Made by a program: the position numbers and the translations under genes
The notes under the pieces: generated by a model
Database searches by the model: none
What the model was told of the DNA's origin: nothing
Seen by the model: only the letters and a program-made list of their open reading frames with translations
Source of the DNA: Candidatus Obscuribacterales bacterium
GTDB lineage: Bacteria > Cyanobacteriota > Vampirovibrionia > Obscuribacterales > Obscuribacteraceae
NCBI GenBank assembly: GCA_019745415.1
Contig: JAIETF010000008.1
Location: 62,001 to 126,000 of the forward strand
Reading direction: 5' to 3'
Length of the DNA stretch: 64,000 nucleotides
Shown here: positions 41,530-52,496 of the stretch, in pieces
Layout: each line of letters opens with the position of its first letter
Numbering within the stretch: the first letter of the stretch is position 1

Positions 41530-41621
41530 TGCAAAAGTTATCATTGTGCCCAATACATTTCCCCAATAGATGTACGATTCTGATAAAGTTGTTCTGATAA
41601 TTTTAACCACGGGTCGAGCAC

Positions 41622-43532
41622 GTGACTACAAGCACAAGAGCTTTCTTCTCAGATTTTGATGCCCATCTTTTTTGCGAGGGCTCGCATTACCGCATTTACG
41701 AAAAGATGGGGGCGCATCCCCTCACTGTAGACGGCAAAAAAGGAGTGCACTTTGCTGTTTGGGCTCCCAATGCCGAATCGGTTTCTGTTATCGGTGATTT
41801 TAACGACTGGGACGCCTCTAAAGGGCTGATGCAGAAAGCGGGAGAAACAGGAGTATGGACTACTTTTGTCTCTGGTATTACTGATGGTGCAATATATAAA
41901 TACTACGTTGCTGGTAAAAATGGCTACCGGGCAGAAAAGACAGATCCGGTAGGCTTTGCCGCTGAAATGCGTCCGCGCACTGCCTCGGTGGTGGCCAAGC
42001 TCGATAAACATAAGTGGAACGACGAGAAATGGATGAAGAAGCGTGATGCCGCGAGCCATCTTGCCAGTCCAGTTTCAATCTATGAATTGCATTTGGGTTC
42101 GTGGAGAAGGGGCGGCAATGGCGAAGCTTTTCTCTCTTATCGTGAACTGGCTGAACAGATAGTCGAATATGTTAAGAAAATGGGCTTCACCCATGTGGAG
42201 CTGATGCCGGTGTCAGAGCATCCACTGGATGGTAGTTGGGGTTATCAAACCACCGGCTACTTTGCTGCCACTTCCAGATTTGGCACGCCGGAAGACTTGA
42301 TGTTTCTTATAGACAGTCTGCACCAGGCCGATATCGGTGTCATCATCGACTGGGTACCGGCACATTTCCCTCGGGACGGACATGCCCTCGGTCTTTTTGA
42401 CGGCACCCATCTTTATGAACATGCCGACCCCCGTCAGGGCGAGCATCGCGAATGGGGCACCTATGTCTTTAATTATGGACGCTACGAAGTAAGCAATTTT
42501 CTTTTGAGCAATGCCATGTTTTGGTTCGACAAATATCACATCGACGGTCTTAGGGTCGATGCTGTGGCATCTATGCTCTATCTCGATTATGCGCGCAAAG
42601 ACGGCGAATGGTTGCCCAATAACTATGGTGGGCGTGAAAATATAGAAGCAATTGAATTTATGCGCCGTCTCAATGAGAAAGTCTATTTAGAGTATCCTTC
42701 GGTGATGATGATTGCTGAAGAGTCGACAGCTTGGCCCCAGGTGACCAGACCGACATATTTAGGCGGTCTTGGTTTTGGTTTGAAATGGGACATGGGTTGG
42801 ATGAATGATACGCTCAAGTATTTTTCTATGGACCCTATCTATCGCAAGTTCCATCACGACAAGCTGACCTTCAGAGCTATGTATGCTACGTCGGAAAACT
42901 TCGTTCTACCTCTTTCGCATGATGAAGTGGTGCATGGTAAATGTTCGCTTCTCAACAAGATGCCCGGCGATACCTGGCAAAAGTTCGCCAATTTGAGATT
43001 GCTGCTCGGCTATCAATACACCACACCCGGTAAGAAACTGCTCTTTATGGGCGGTGAGTTTGGGCAGTGGATTGAATGGAACGAAGCTCAGAGCCTTGAC
43101 TGGCATCTATTGGAATATGGCACCCATGCTGGTCTTTCGCGATTCACGGCCGATCTCAATCACTTATATAAAAATGAGCCGGCTCTCTATGAGATGGACT
43201 GTCATCCCAATGGTTTTGAGTGGATTGATTGCCATGACGGCGAGCAGAGTGTGCTCTCTTTCATGCGTAAAGATAAACATGGCACGCCAGTTGTGGTCGT
43301 TCTCAATTTTACGCCGCTACCTCGCTTCAACTATCGCGTTGGTGTGCCCGAAGGCGGCTACTATAAGGAGCTGATCAATTCAGACGCCGCCGAGTATGGC
43401 GGCAGCGGCCTCGGCAATTGCGGCGGCTTTGATACCGATCCGGTCTGGAAGCACGGGCGAGAGCAGTCGCTTAACTTGACCCTGCCGCCTCTCGGTATGG
43501 TCATCTTGAAGAAGCTTAGATCTGCCGATTGA
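41622..43532 (+). CDS. glgB: 1,4-alpha-glucan branching enzyme
   Basis: The 636-residue protein has a CBM48-type N-terminal domain (about 30-105, [20 protein letters not shown]) and a GH13 catalytic domain. Region I reads [13 protein letters not shown], the nucleophile Asp313 is in GLRVDAV, the acid/base Glu366 is in MMIAEEST, and Asp434 is in [14 protein letters not shown]-terminal beta domain follows. It transfers alpha-1,4 chains to form alpha-1,6 branches in glycogen. The start is a GTG at 41622 with no strong ribosome binding site. It is divergent from the gluconokinase-like gene; the debranching enzyme GlgX lies about 6.7 kb further on. Confidence 0.95.
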   Translation: MTTSTRAFFSDFDAHLFCEGSHYRIYEKMGAHPLTVDGKKGVHFAVWAPNAESVSVIGDFNDWDASKGLMQKAGETGVWTTFVSGITDGAIYKYYVAGKNGYRAEKTDPVGFAAEMRPRTASVVAKLDKHKWNDEKWMKKRDAASHLASPVSIYELHLGSWRRGGNGEAFLSYRELAEQIVEYVKKMGFTHVELMPVSEHPLDGSWGYQTTGYFAATSRFGTPEDLMFLIDSLHQADIGVIIDWVPAHFPRDGHALGLFDGTHLYEHADPRQGEHREWGTYVFNYGRYEVSNFLLSNAMFWFDKYHIDGLRVDAVASMLYLDYARKDGEWLPNNYGGRENIEAIEFMRRLNEKVYLEYPSVMMIAEESTAWPQVTRPTYLGGLGFGLKWDMGWMNDTLKYFSMDPIYRKFHHDKLTFRAMYATSENFVLPLSHDEVVHGKCSLLNKMPGDTWQKFANLRLLLGYQYTTPGKKLLFMGGEFGQWIEWNEAQSLDWHLLEYGTHAGLSRFTADLNHLYKNEPALYEMDCHPNGFEWIDCHDGEQSVLSFMRKDKHGTPVVVVLNFTPLPRFNYRVGVPEGGYYKELINSDAAEYGGSGLGNCGGFDTDPVWKHGREQSLNLTLPPLGMVILKKLRSAD

Positions 43533-43660
43533 ATTTCTGATTGAAGCCAGTTTGAAACAATTGCTTTCTAGATTGAGTACAGCGAATTCATGCAAGTCAT
43601 CGAATTCAGGTATCTAATCTGGCTTGGCCACTAATTTCCTATTTTCTATTGGTGCTCATT

Positions 43661-43915
43661 ATGCAATTATCTAAGTTTGACTGTGCTGTGGAACAGCAGT
43701 TTGGCCGTTTGGTTCTCGAGGACGCAACTGCGCATTCAGCTGACTTGCCTGAAGAGCAATTGGAGCCCGCATTTCTTTGTTTCTTGTCTGATCTGCACCA
43801 AGTTGCACAAGATTCCAGTGAATTTCTGAGCAGAGCCATGTCAAGGCAAGGCTATGGAACGCAAGTCGATCTATTCGTTGACCTGATTAACTTTCATCGT
43901 GTCTTAGGGTCTTAG
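43661..43915 (+). CDS. Small hypothetical protein
   Basis: An 84-residue soluble, acidic protein with helical character (QLSKFDCAVEQQFGRLVLED, then a C-terminal FVDLINFHRVLGS). I recognise no family. The frame has normal codon use and composition, begins with ATG at 43661 (a TTG at 43649 is an alternative) and lies between glgB and the giant gene. No strong ribosome binding site is visible, so it remains a tentative gene. Confidence 0.5.
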   Translation: MQLSKFDCAVEQQFGRLVLEDATAHSADLPEEQLEPAFLCFLSDLHQVAQDSSEFLSRAMSRQGYGTQVDLFVDLINFHRVLGS

Positions 43916-44017
43916 GTTCTAGGTAGCAGTAAGCAGTTCTTTTCTTAAGGTTTAGTGCCTCTTTCCCTTTGGTAAGTCTTCATTATGGTCTGTAGGCTCG
44001 ACAAGGAATCGGAGCAT

Positions 44018-47000
44018 ATGGAAGAAGGTGCAAAGAAGGTAGAGGGAAGTCGCCCAGGCGCTTCCGATGAGCTTGAGAAAAACAGAGAACCTTGGGAGCA
44101 AACAGTCAGAGAGATTCTAGGCGATCCAACCGAGCGCCTCCGAAAATCTGAACTGACGAGCCAGTCTTCCGATAGCAGTATTTCAATTAAGGAGCCTTCG
44201 GACAAGTCTGGTTCATCTGCCTTTGCCGAGTTTTTTAATACAAAAGGTGAGCGACTTTCTAGTCTAGACAAGCTGCCTCAAGGCGAACCTTTTGTTAGTG
44301 TTCGACAGTCCGGCTCCAGTAAGCTCCTTGAATATTTCAGCAATGCTGAGGAATTTCGCCAGGGACGCGCCTCACTGGCAGAGAGTTTTTCTTATCGAAC
44401 AGACGACAAAAGGTTAGTGGAAGAGCGCAGCATCTCAGTTGGAGGAAAGAGCACGGAGTTGACCACCGTGCTTGATAAAGAAACTAACGAACTGACTTTT
44501 CGTACTAACAGCGGCGGTGTTAAACAAGAGATTTCTATTGATGCCGATTCTCAATTGAAGAAGTTCGACCTACATTATTCGGATTCAAGTCTTTCGTATC
44601 AGATTGATGAAGGCGTCATTCGAGGCCTCAAGCTTATGCAACCAGGTGGTGGTGAATTGACTTTGCCTGAAGCTGAGTCGATTCGACTGATTGATGCTGC
44701 TAATCAGTCTTTGCAGACTTTGCGAAGAGAGAATGGTTTGCCTGAGCCCCTTCCCTATAGGTTGGAAGTATTAGATGCAGGCAGTCCGCTGCTGGAAATA
44801 GGTAACCCTGGCAGCGGACCCAATGATGGAGCTTACTTAAGGCATAGCATGGTTTCTCCGACCATGCATGATGCTCTCGTTGACTCCGCGCTTAAAGCGC
44901 CTGAAAATCAGCACTTACGCCAAATTTTGGCTGATCTTGCCCCTAGTAGATCAATCTTTTCTCAGCCAGAACCGCTACTCTCTGCAGTTCAGGGCGTTTT
45001 GCAAGTAGAGCCCCAGCTGAAAGAATCTTTCAGCCAAGCAGCCTTATTGTCAGCCAGAAGTAAATCTGAACAGCCCTTGAGAAATGCCATAGAAGCAGCT
45101 GCAATACAAGATCCAAAAGTAGACCGCGTGGTTAGGGAAGTGATTGCTTCGCACTTGAGGACCGATAACAACGCCGAAAAAGGTAAAGCTGTTGAACTGC
45201 TTATGTCTCGTTCGGCTAGATGGACCAAGGACGATTTCAATCTGGCCTTACAGCATATGCAACCGAACCAGGTAGAGAGTTTCTCTCGTGCCTTTAGCTT
45301 TGCTCCTATGGCAGTTAAGATTGAAGCTCATAAGTTGCTTAGTAATGATGACAAAGCTTTGCAAGATTCGAAAGGTATCGGCGGGCTACCCCGGTTTGAT
45401 TTAAGGGAACCTATTGCTTCCCATTTGAACGATGATGTCTTGCAAGCTAGGATGCAGCTTATAGCCGGATTTAGAGATGGGATTCGCCCTGATTCGCTTA
45501 TTCGCCTTGCCGATTCTCATGCAAGAGAAAATCTATTTGGCTTTCCCCTCAGTAGAACGGAAATCAGCAAAGACAATAAATTGCTTGAAAAGGCTTTCCC
45601 GGGCTATCCGTCTCGTTATCTGGATATCGGTGCAAAGAGTCTTTTAGAGTCAGATACGCTCGCCCCAACCGTGTTGGCTGAGACTCTGGGTGCAAAGCTA
45701 GCCTTTGAGCGTTCTGAGAGCGCCAGCGCTAAAGATGTCTTTGCTCGTTTGGGAGTCAAAGATGAGAAATTTGCTGCGTCGGTAGAGGCTGCAGTTAAGC
45801 ATTATGGCGAGGAGAACTTGCTTGATCTTGAGAGCAGAGTGCATATGTTCAATTCTCTCAGCCCGGAAATGAGAGAGAGACTTGCTGGTCCAGGTCGTGG
45901 GGCTCCTGTGGATGAAGGAGTTCTATCAGGACTTTTGCTTAATGGTCGTCTTGAGGCAAAGGAAAGTCCCTATGGTTTTCTTCTAGATAATCCTTCTCTG
46001 GAAAAGAAACTGGAAAGAGAGCTTGATCAAAATTTTACGGCTGTAGGTGATGCCAGAAAATCGCTATTTGCTGAGGAAGATAGAAAAGATGAAAACTTTA
46101 GTTTGTTAGATAGACACACCAGGGATGGCGTGTCGGCACTAGATCTCATAGAGCATGGTGCAGAAAAGCTTACGAGCCTATCTATAGCTCCCTACGTCCA
46201 GCCTTTCGGTCCCAGTTTCGATCTTTTCAAAAGTGGTGTGGACGAATTTGCCGAGAAGCAAGCCAGTTTGATCAGGCAATTTAAGGAAGATGAGAAGGGC
46301 TTCAATGAGCATAGTCGCGAACTGCAGGCGCTCGAGTCTGATAGATCGCAGCTATTGTTTGCAAAATCTGTTCATGACTACGAGAAACTTACTCAAAGCG
46401 ACGCACCCCAATTGCGTAAAGACTATCTTGGTCTGATGCTTTTGGACCGTTTCGGACCTGATGTGATCAAGGACAGGGCTCCTAATGTTTGGAAAGATCT
46501 TGCAGAAGGCGGCTTGTCTCGCCTGAAAGAACTCGAACTTATTCAAAATGACCGCCTTCCTGAGTTTAAAGGCAACAGAATCGAGCAGCTGGAGCAGGCT
46601 TCGGCAGTCGCCGCCTCTCTTGAGCGAAGCGGGGGCGGAAATTTAGACCTGGATATCCGTCGCCGTCAGGTTTTAGAAGTCTTTGACAATGATCCTAGTT
46701 TGGCTAGATCTCAAGAGAGTGTGGTGAAGTTTGGAGAGAAATTCGCTTCATTCTCACAATTACTGGAAAGTGCCAATCAGGGTACGAAGTACGAGGACCT
46801 AGTAGCCGAACTAAAGAGTCAGGCTGGGGATCTGAAGGGTCTTATCAGCAATGTCTCTCCTGAAGATATTCAAGGGCTGAAAGAGTTGCGCGAGGCCCTA
46901 AAAACTGCTTCGTCTGAATCTAAGGATGAGGCTATGAAAGAGTCTCTTCGCTCTAGGGCTGAGTCAGTTAAATCACTGCTCGATCTGGTTGATCCAACTA

Positions 47001-50000
47001 GCGAGCAGCATCAAAATTTACTCAAGACTCTTGAGGATGTGCAAAGTAGAAATCTCAGTGCCGACACTCTCGGCAACTGGCTGCGGGAGAATGGACCGGT
47101 CATTGCCGCCACAGCCGCCTCCGTCGCCATAGTTGTCGGTACCATGGGAACTGCTAGTCCTCTAGCTGTAGTGATGGTATCTTCAGCTGTGGCATTGGGG
47201 GCCAGCCAGGGTACCAAAGAAGCGCTCTATCTGGTTAATCACAATTTGTTTGATACCGGTCTTGGTGGCTATAACGACCGCTCTTATCATGGTGCTTGGT
47301 TTGCTAAACATGGGAAGGAATTTGAAAAACTATTCGGTGCCTCCGACCTCAGCACCGCCGCTGCTTCTGCCGCCGATCTGGCTTTGTCCTTTCAAAAAGA
47401 AGTAAGTACGCCTCTATCTCTGGAGTACGCCCAAAATGTAATTATGGGTCTAGTTGGTCTTGGCGCTGTGCGGTTTGGCCAAGCAGGTCTATCGGGCTTG
47501 AATACAGAGTGGGTAAAATCTCTGGCAGCTAATCCTCGCAGTCTTGAATTGATTCAACTGGCAGGCCGCTCTGGTGTTGCTTCTACCAGCAAGCCGATGG
47601 TCTCGGAATGGTTGAAGAAAATAGCAATCGAGTCTGGTAAAGAAGTCGGTCAAGAACTCGGCGAAGAGGGCGTCAGTGCCGTTGCCATGAGAGCTTTAGA
47701 CCAGGCCAAGCTTGGCAGTCCTGTCGCTTCGGTATTGCTTGCTGCTAGTATCGGAATGGCACAAGGAAAGATGTCTGGCAGAAGCAGCGGTAAATTGCAA
47801 GGCGACCAACTATTTATTAACTCAGATGTGCAAGATAATGTCATAGAGAGCCTCAAACTTTCCGGTCATTATGTGGAATCTTTACCGGACGGCTCTTTCT
47901 ATGCTTCCCGCTATGATACTCCGGGTGAGCGTGTCCATATCGCTGTCCTTGAGGCGGCGGGGGGTACTAGTCTACTGCCTAATGCTCGATTCTTCGCAAG
48001 TGGTGATGGACGAACCACTAAATTGGAAGCCAGACCGGAGCTTGGTCTGCCAAACGAAGATATTGTCAAAAGGGATGCGATTGACGAGTATGGTTGGGAG
48101 CCTTCCGACTTAAGTATTGAGGTGCGTAGGACCATGCAGGAGTGGTCAAAAGCAATGGCAGAAGGCGACTATGAAAAAGCCTTACAGATTGCCGAGGCGG
48201 GACGACATGAGCCTGATGTTGGTGGTGCGATACCAACCAAAAGAGTGAAGGTGGAGCTGGATTATTCCAGCCTGCAAGATATCGAGTCCATGGAGTTTCG
48301 CACCGGTCTAAGAGAACTTATTGCTCCTGAAGGAGAATCTGCTTATGCCAAGCTTATGACCGATAAACCGAGTGATTACTATACCAATCCCTCCAATCAA
48401 CCCTATTCTTACTCTGTCCGGATGGCCGAGCCTGTCGTTGTAATTCCTGCAGGAACCGAGATTCATGGTAAGAAATTAGAGAAGGATCTTGCACTCAATC
48501 TCTTTGGCAATCCTGGAGATTTGGACGCCCAATCTAGAGAGATTCTAAGCGAAATAAAGAAGTCGCCGGCTGGGCAGCGGCTATTTGCTGAGCAATCTCT
48601 CGTGGCTATGGAAGAACGCTTGGTACATTTGAGTCAGTTCAATAATGCCCATCATAACGATAAGCGCATTGAGACTATTTCTCCTACTCTAGCTCAGTTT
48701 TTGCAGGAAAATAGTCAAATTAGCCCGATCAATGGCAAGGTACTTTTGGGCATCGAACTTACGCCGCAACATTCGAGTAGATACAAGGAAATTTTGAGTG
48801 ACTACAAGGAAATGGAGGTGGCAGCGCTACTTTATGATTCCGGCTTTAGTCTTGCGGATATTAGGGCCATGGTGGGCGATAGGCATTTAAGGGAGCGGGA
48901 GCCCTTCTATAATTGGTTGAGCGCCAGAGAGGCGAGAAATGAAGAGAATAGTGGTTCAGTGGCTCATCGGCAAAGATACGATGGTTTCGGCATTGAGACT
49001 GAGACTGATAGAACGATACAAGATTACGTCAGTGAATTGAAGCATGCCAATGGAGATGAGGCTCTTAGGATCAAAGAATTGATCAGCAAAGAACTTGCTG
49101 CCGAAGCTCGAGGTTTTGCCGCTAAACTCGGTCTTGTTGAGAGAAATGCGCAGGGTGTGATTACAGACTATTTGATATCTGAGAAGAACTTGGTTCTGGT
49201 TCAAGGGAAAGATAGCTTCGATAGCTACCAGAGTGATAACTCAATTGAAATCAGTCTAGATAAGCCCGATCCTACAAGCGCCTTGTGGCACGAAATGAAG
49301 CATATGGCAGAGATGTTGGAGCGGACAAGTCTATATAAAGCAGATCCAAAAGCATTCGAGCGGAGGTTGCGTGAAGATGTTTTCGGCGAACTCGCTCAAG
49401 GAGGAGAGTATCGTTTGGCTGAGGACGCCGATGGCAATTTGCAGTTTGTTGCGCGTCATGAGCTGACTAGTTTTGAACAGAGAAGTAATCTTAAGTCTTT
49501 GATGCTTGATTACACCGCTGGTGGTGCTGCTCAGAGCCGACCAGAATTGAAACAGTGGCTGTCAAACAGACCAGATGCAGTGGCATTTTTTGAAGCAGAA
49601 GGAATCAATAGAGATGCTTTGCTTAGCCTCATGCAGGCTGAGCTTACGCATTTTGATCATGTTCGAGAGAATTCTATACTGGGAAATAGTGTTTTATCTG
49701 CCGATCCGAAGCTGGCTTCTTGGATCGATTCGCGAGCTCGCCATTATCAGGAAATGGCCAAAAATAACAACAGAGAGATCTATGAAGAGCCGCAATTACA
49801 TAAACTGACCGGCGGTCTGACCGAAGAAGTTCTAGGTATGTCTGGCCATTCCGGACACTACAATATTTTGTCTGGCGCAGAAAGACGGGCCACTGTCGTT
49901 GAGCTGACAAGAAACATCCAGCTGCTTGGTAAGCAGTTGAATTCAGAGGCTTCAATTGAGTCTGCAAAAGAGAGTCTCCATTTTCAAGTGGTCAGCCATA

Positions 50001-50185
50001 GATTGACTCAAGCTATAGCGAAATTGCGGTTTGATGAGACTGCCACTCCTGCGAATTTGCAGCGGGCTCGCCAAGCGGCTAGAGATTTGGTTGCAGTCTT
50101 ACCGGACAACGAAGCCTCTAGAACTGTTGTTTCAAGATTAGTGGCAATGGATTTACTTGATCAGCCGGATAGTAGTTCTGATTAG
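44018..50185 (+). CDS. Giant protein (about 2055 residues) of unknown family with HEMKH motif
   Basis: The protein is acidic and mostly helical, with a disordered N-terminus (about 1-90). In the middle (bases about 47090-47215) lies a Gly/Ala-rich hydrophobic stretch, GPVIAATAASVAIVVGTMGT, followed by another near 47440-47480. Late in the protein, at 49289-49303, LWHEMKHMAEM gives an HEXXH (His-Glu-Met-Lys-His) zinc-protease-like motif inside a conserved-looking helix. I recognise no full-length family and no signal peptide. Large multi-domain proteins with a hydrophobic midsection and C-terminal enzyme resemble polymorphic-toxin or effector architecture, but no immunity gene follows and the GlgX gene begins ten bases away convergently. 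I start at the ATG at 44018 (CGGAG four bases upstream); 43985 would add 11 residues. Confidence 0.8.
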   Translation: MEEGAKKVEGSRPGASDELEKNREPWEQTVREILGDPTERLRKSELTSQSSDSSISIKEPSDKSGSSAFAEFFNTKGERLSSLDKLPQGEPFVSVRQSGSSKLLEYFSNAEEFRQGRASLAESFSYRTDDKRLVEERSISVGGKSTELTTVLDKETNELTFRTNSGGVKQEISIDADSQLKKFDLHYSDSSLSYQIDEGVIRGLKLMQPGGGELTLPEAESIRLIDAANQSLQTLRRENGLPEPLPYRLEVLDAGSPLLEIGNPGSGPNDGAYLRHSMVSPTMHDALVDSALKAPENQHLRQILADLAPSRSIFSQPEPLLSAVQGVLQVEPQLKESFSQAALLSARSKSEQPLRNAIEAAAIQDPKVDRVVREVIASHLRTDNNAEKGKAVELLMSRSARWTKDDFNLALQHMQPNQVESFSRAFSFAPMAVKIEAHKLLSNDDKALQDSKGIGGLPRFDLREPIASHLNDDVLQARMQLIAGFRDGIRPDSLIRLADSHARENLFGFPLSRTEISKDNKLLEKAFPGYPSRYLDIGAKSLLESDTLAPTVLAETLGAKLAFERSESASAKDVFARLGVKDEKFAASVEAAVKHYGEENLLDLESRVHMFNSLSPEMRERLAGPGRGAPVDEGVLSGLLLNGRLEAKESPYGFLLDNPSLEKKLERELDQNFTAVGDARKSLFAEEDRKDENFSLLDRHTRDGVSALDLIEHGAEKLTSLSIAPYVQPFGPSFDLFKSGVDEFAEKQASLIRQFKEDEKGFNEHSRELQALESDRSQLLFAKSVHDYEKLTQSDAPQLRKDYLGLMLLDRFGPDVIKDRAPNVWKDLAEGGLSRLKELELIQNDRLPEFKGNRIEQLEQASAVAASLERSGGGNLDLDIRRRQVLEVFDNDPSLARSQESVVKFGEKFASFSQLLESANQGTKYEDLVAELKSQAGDLKGLISNVSPEDIQGLKELREALKTASSESKDEAMKESLRSRAESVKSLLDLVDPTSEQHQNLLKTLEDVQSRNLSADTLGNWLRENGPVIAATAASVAIVVGTMGTASPLAVVMVSSAVALGASQGTKEALYLVNHNLFDTGLGGYNDRSYHGAWFAKHGKEFEKLFGASDLSTAAASAADLALSFQKEVSTPLSLEYAQNVIMGLVGLGAVRFGQAGLSGLNTEWVKSLAANPRSLELIQLAGRSGVASTSKPMVSEWLKKIAIESGKEVGQELGEEGVSAVAMRALDQAKLGSPVASVLLAASIGMAQGKMSGRSSGKLQGDQLFINSDVQDNVIESLKLSGHYVESLPDGSFYASRYDTPGERVHIAVLEAAGGTSLLPNARFFASGDGRTTKLEARPELGLPNEDIVKRDAIDEYGWEPSDLSIEVRRTMQEWSKAMAEGDYEKALQIAEAGRHEPDVGGAIPTKRVKVELDYSSLQDIESMEFRTGLRELIAPEGESAYAKLMTDKPSDYYTNPSNQPYSYSVRMAEPVVVIPAGTEIHGKKLEKDLALNLFGNPGDLDAQSREILSEIKKSPAGQRLFAEQSLVAMEERLVHLSQFNNAHHNDKRIETISPTLAQFLQENSQISPINGKVLLGIELTPQHSSRYKEILSDYKEMEVAALLYDSGFSLADIRAMVGDRHLREREPFYNWLSAREARNEENSGSVAHRQRYDGFGIETETDRTIQDYVSELKHANGDEALRIKELISKELAAEARGFAAKLGLVERNAQGVITDYLISEKNLVLVQGKDSFDSYQSDNSIEISLDKPDPTSALWHEMKHMAEMLERTSLYKADPKAFERRLREDVFGELAQGGEYRLAEDADGNLQFVARHELTSFEQRSNLKSLMLDYTAGGAAQSRPELKQWLSNRPDAVAFFEAEGINRDALLSLMQAELTHFDHVRENSILGNSVLSADPKLASWIDSRARHYQEMAKNNNREIYEEPQLHKLTGGLTEEVLGMSGHSGHYNILSGAERRATVVELTRNIQLLGKQLNSEASIESAKESLHFQVVSHRLTQAIAKLRFDETATPANLQRARQAARDLVAVLPDNEASRTVVSRLVAMDLLDQPDSSSD

Positions 50186-50194
50186 CAAAGCCGA

Positions 50195-52375
50195 TTATGT
50201 TCTCTCTTTATCGGTCAACTCAAACAGCGCCAAACTGCGTCCTTCCAATCTAAAGGAACTTTGCAAGGGCCAGCAACTGGGGCTAAGTTTGCCCGAAGTT
50301 TCAAAATGCAGTTTCCAGGTCTTGTCGGTGCGTTGCGGCGCAAACATGCGCCAATAGTTTGAGACTAGGTTGGGCGGCAAGGTGAATTGAATATCGTCCC
50401 AATAGCTATTGCAGATTAGAAGCAAGGTCGAGCCCACTATCGGGCGTCCGTCTTCATCTGTGTCGTCGATACTGGAACCTTCGAACATGACGCCGAAGTA
50501 GAGACGCTTTGGATCCCAGTCTTTATCTCCCATTTCGGTGCCGTCCGGATTGAGCCAGACGATGTCTTTCACCTGTCCATGCCCGTCGGCGATGGCTTCA
50601 TGCACCTGGCCCTTAAAGAACTTACGACGGTTTAAAACCGGCTGGCTATGTCTGATTGCTGCTAGTTTTTGGACAAAATGCAGAAATTCTTCGTCTTCTT
50701 CGCTGAGGTTCCAGTGCGTCCAGCTAATTTCGTTGTCTTGGCAATAGGCATTGTTATTGCCTTTCTGGGTTCTGCCTATTTCATCGCCGCCCGAGATCAT
50801 CGGCACGCCAAGAGAGAGCATCAGCAAAGCCATAAGATTTTTTCTTTGCTTTTGTCTTATCGCCTTTACTTTGATACTATCCGTTTCGCCTTCGGCGCCG
50901 CAGTTCCAGCTGTGATTATTGTTTTCACCGTCGCGGTTGTTTTCTAAGTTGGCCATGTTGTGCTTTTGGTTATAGCTGACCAAATCTTTCAAGGTGAAGC
51001 CATCATGACAGGTGACAAAGTTGATGCTGGCGTGAGGACTGCGGCCGCTATGGGCGTATAAATCTGATGAACCGGCCAGTCGAGTGGCGACCTGACCGAG
51101 CAAGCCCTGGTCACCCTTAACAAAAGATCTGACTGTGTCTCTGTATTGTCCGTTCCATTCGGTCCAGAGTACCGGAAAGTTGCCGACTTGATAGCCTCCT
51201 TCGCCAAGATCCCAGGGTTCGGCAATGAGTTTTACCTGCGAGATGACAGGGTCTTGCTGAATAATGTCGAAGAAAGAAGAGAGTTTATCGACTTCATAAA
51301 GTTCGCGCGCCAGGGCCGAAGCCAGATCGAAGCGGAAGCCGTCCACATGCATTTCCAGCACCCAGTAACGCAAACTGTCCATAATTAACTGCAAGACCCT
51401 GGGGTGGGTCATATTGAGAGTATTGCCGCAGCCGGTTGTATCAATATAAAAGCGCTTGGTTTTTTCGCCGCCGACGCGGTAGTAAGAAGCATTATCCACC
51501 CCCCTAAAAGAAAGAGTGGGACCCAAATGATTACCTTCGGCCGTATGGTTATACACTACATCTAGTATCACTTCGATACCGGCGGCATGCAAAGCCCGTA
51601 CCATCATCTTAAATTCGCGTACTTCTTCGGTGGCGCCCTTATAGTGAGAGTATCGCAAGTCGGGGGCGAAATAACCGAGGGTGTTATATCCCCAATAGTT
51701 GTTTAGTCCCGCTTCCACCAGATTTTGGTTGTCGCTTCTAGAATGAATAGGCATAAGTTCAAGAGCGGTGACGCCTAGTTTCTTCAAATGTCTGATTATC
51801 GGCTCTGAGGCCATGGCTGCATAGGTGCCGCGCAGTTCGGGGTCGATATCTGGATGCAGTGCCGTCATGCCTTTAACATGGGCTTCATAGATTATGGTGT
51901 TATGCCAGGGGGTATTGGGCGGTGTGTCGTTGCCCCAGGTGAAAGATTGGTCGACTACTGCACAGAGCGGGGCATAGGGGGCGCTGTCTCTACCGTCGAA
52001 AGACAGATCGGCTGTTTTGCTGCCCACTTCATAGCCGAAGAGACTATCGTCCCAGGTGCCGGTGCGCACAATTGATTTGGCATAAGGGTCAACCAATATC
52101 TTATTAGGGTTGAAACGCATGCCGGTTTCAGGATCGTAAGGACCATAAACGCGATAACCATATACTTGATTGGGACGAATATCTTTCAAATAGACATGGT
52201 AAATCTGGTTGTTGTATTCGGTCAGTTCGATGCGAGTACTTTCGTGCTTACTTTCGGGTGAATCAAAGAGGCAAAGTTCCACTTTTGAGGCATGCTCTGA
52301 AAAAATGGCAAAATTCACACCCATGCCGTCCCAGGTCGCACCAAGCGGATAGGGTTTGCCGGGCAGAATTCGCAT
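50195..52375 (-). CDS. glgX: Glycogen debranching enzyme, isoamylase-type
   Basis: The 726-residue protein begins MRILPGKPYPLGATWDGMGV, a CBM48-type opening. It carries the GH13 isoamylase/GlgX regions: IEVILDVVYNHTAEGN, GFRFDLASALARELYE (nucleophile Asp), VKLIAEPWDLGEGG (acid/base Glu) and INFVTCHDGFTLKDLVSYN (Asp). GlgX removes alpha-1,6 branches of glycogen after phosphorylase action. The ATG has GAGG six bases upstream. It converges on the giant gene, with ten bases between their ends. Confidence 0.95.
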   Translation of the reverse strand: MRILPGKPYPLGATWDGMGVNFAIFSEHASKVELCLFDSPESKHESTRIELTEYNNQIYHVYLKDIRPNQVYGYRVYGPYDPETGMRFNPNKILVDPYAKSIVRTGTWDDSLFGYEVGSKTADLSFDGRDSAPYAPLCAVVDQSFTWGNDTPPNTPWHNTIIYEAHVKGMTALHPDIDPELRGTYAAMASEPIIRHLKKLGVTALELMPIHSRSDNQNLVEAGLNNYWGYNTLGYFAPDLRYSHYKGATEEVREFKMMVRALHAAGIEVILDVVYNHTAEGNHLGPTLSFRGVDNASYYRVGGEKTKRFYIDTTGCGNTLNMTHPRVLQLIMDSLRYWVLEMHVDGFRFDLASALARELYEVDKLSSFFDIIQQDPVISQVKLIAEPWDLGEGGYQVGNFPVLWTEWNGQYRDTVRSFVKGDQGLLGQVATRLAGSSDLYAHSGRSPHASINFVTCHDGFTLKDLVSYNQKHNMANLENNRDGENNNHSWNCGAEGETDSIKVKAIRQKQRKNLMALLMLSLGVPMISGGDEIGRTQKGNNNAYCQDNEISWTHWNLSEEDEEFLHFVQKLAAIRHSQPVLNRRKFFKGQVHEAIADGHGQVKDIVWLNPDGTEMGDKDWDPKRLYFGVMFEGSSIDDTDEDGRPIVGSTLLLICNSYWDDIQFTLPPNLVSNYWRMFAPQRTDKTWKLHFETSGKLSPSCWPLQSSFRLEGRSLALFELTDKERT

Positions 52376-52496
52376 GTTTTCCTCGCTGATTTTAACGAAA
52401 GGCTACAGTCTTGGTTTTACACCTTTATGGCGCGCCCCAAGTAGCAGATAATTTTACTTTATTTAACAGATAATTCAATGAATAACGGATTTTTCA

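Noticed and set aside
41649..42059. 136-residue antisense open frame inside glgB
   Set aside because: Shadow of the branching enzyme; no ribosome binding site or family.
42328..42337. Third copy of CCGATATCGG
   Set aside because: It lies in glgB coding sequence (Asp-Ile-Gly codons) and is best explained by chance.
44018..50185. Confident call of a polymorphic toxin
   Set aside because: No recognised toxin or immunity domain and no immunity gene follows; only the general layout is similar.
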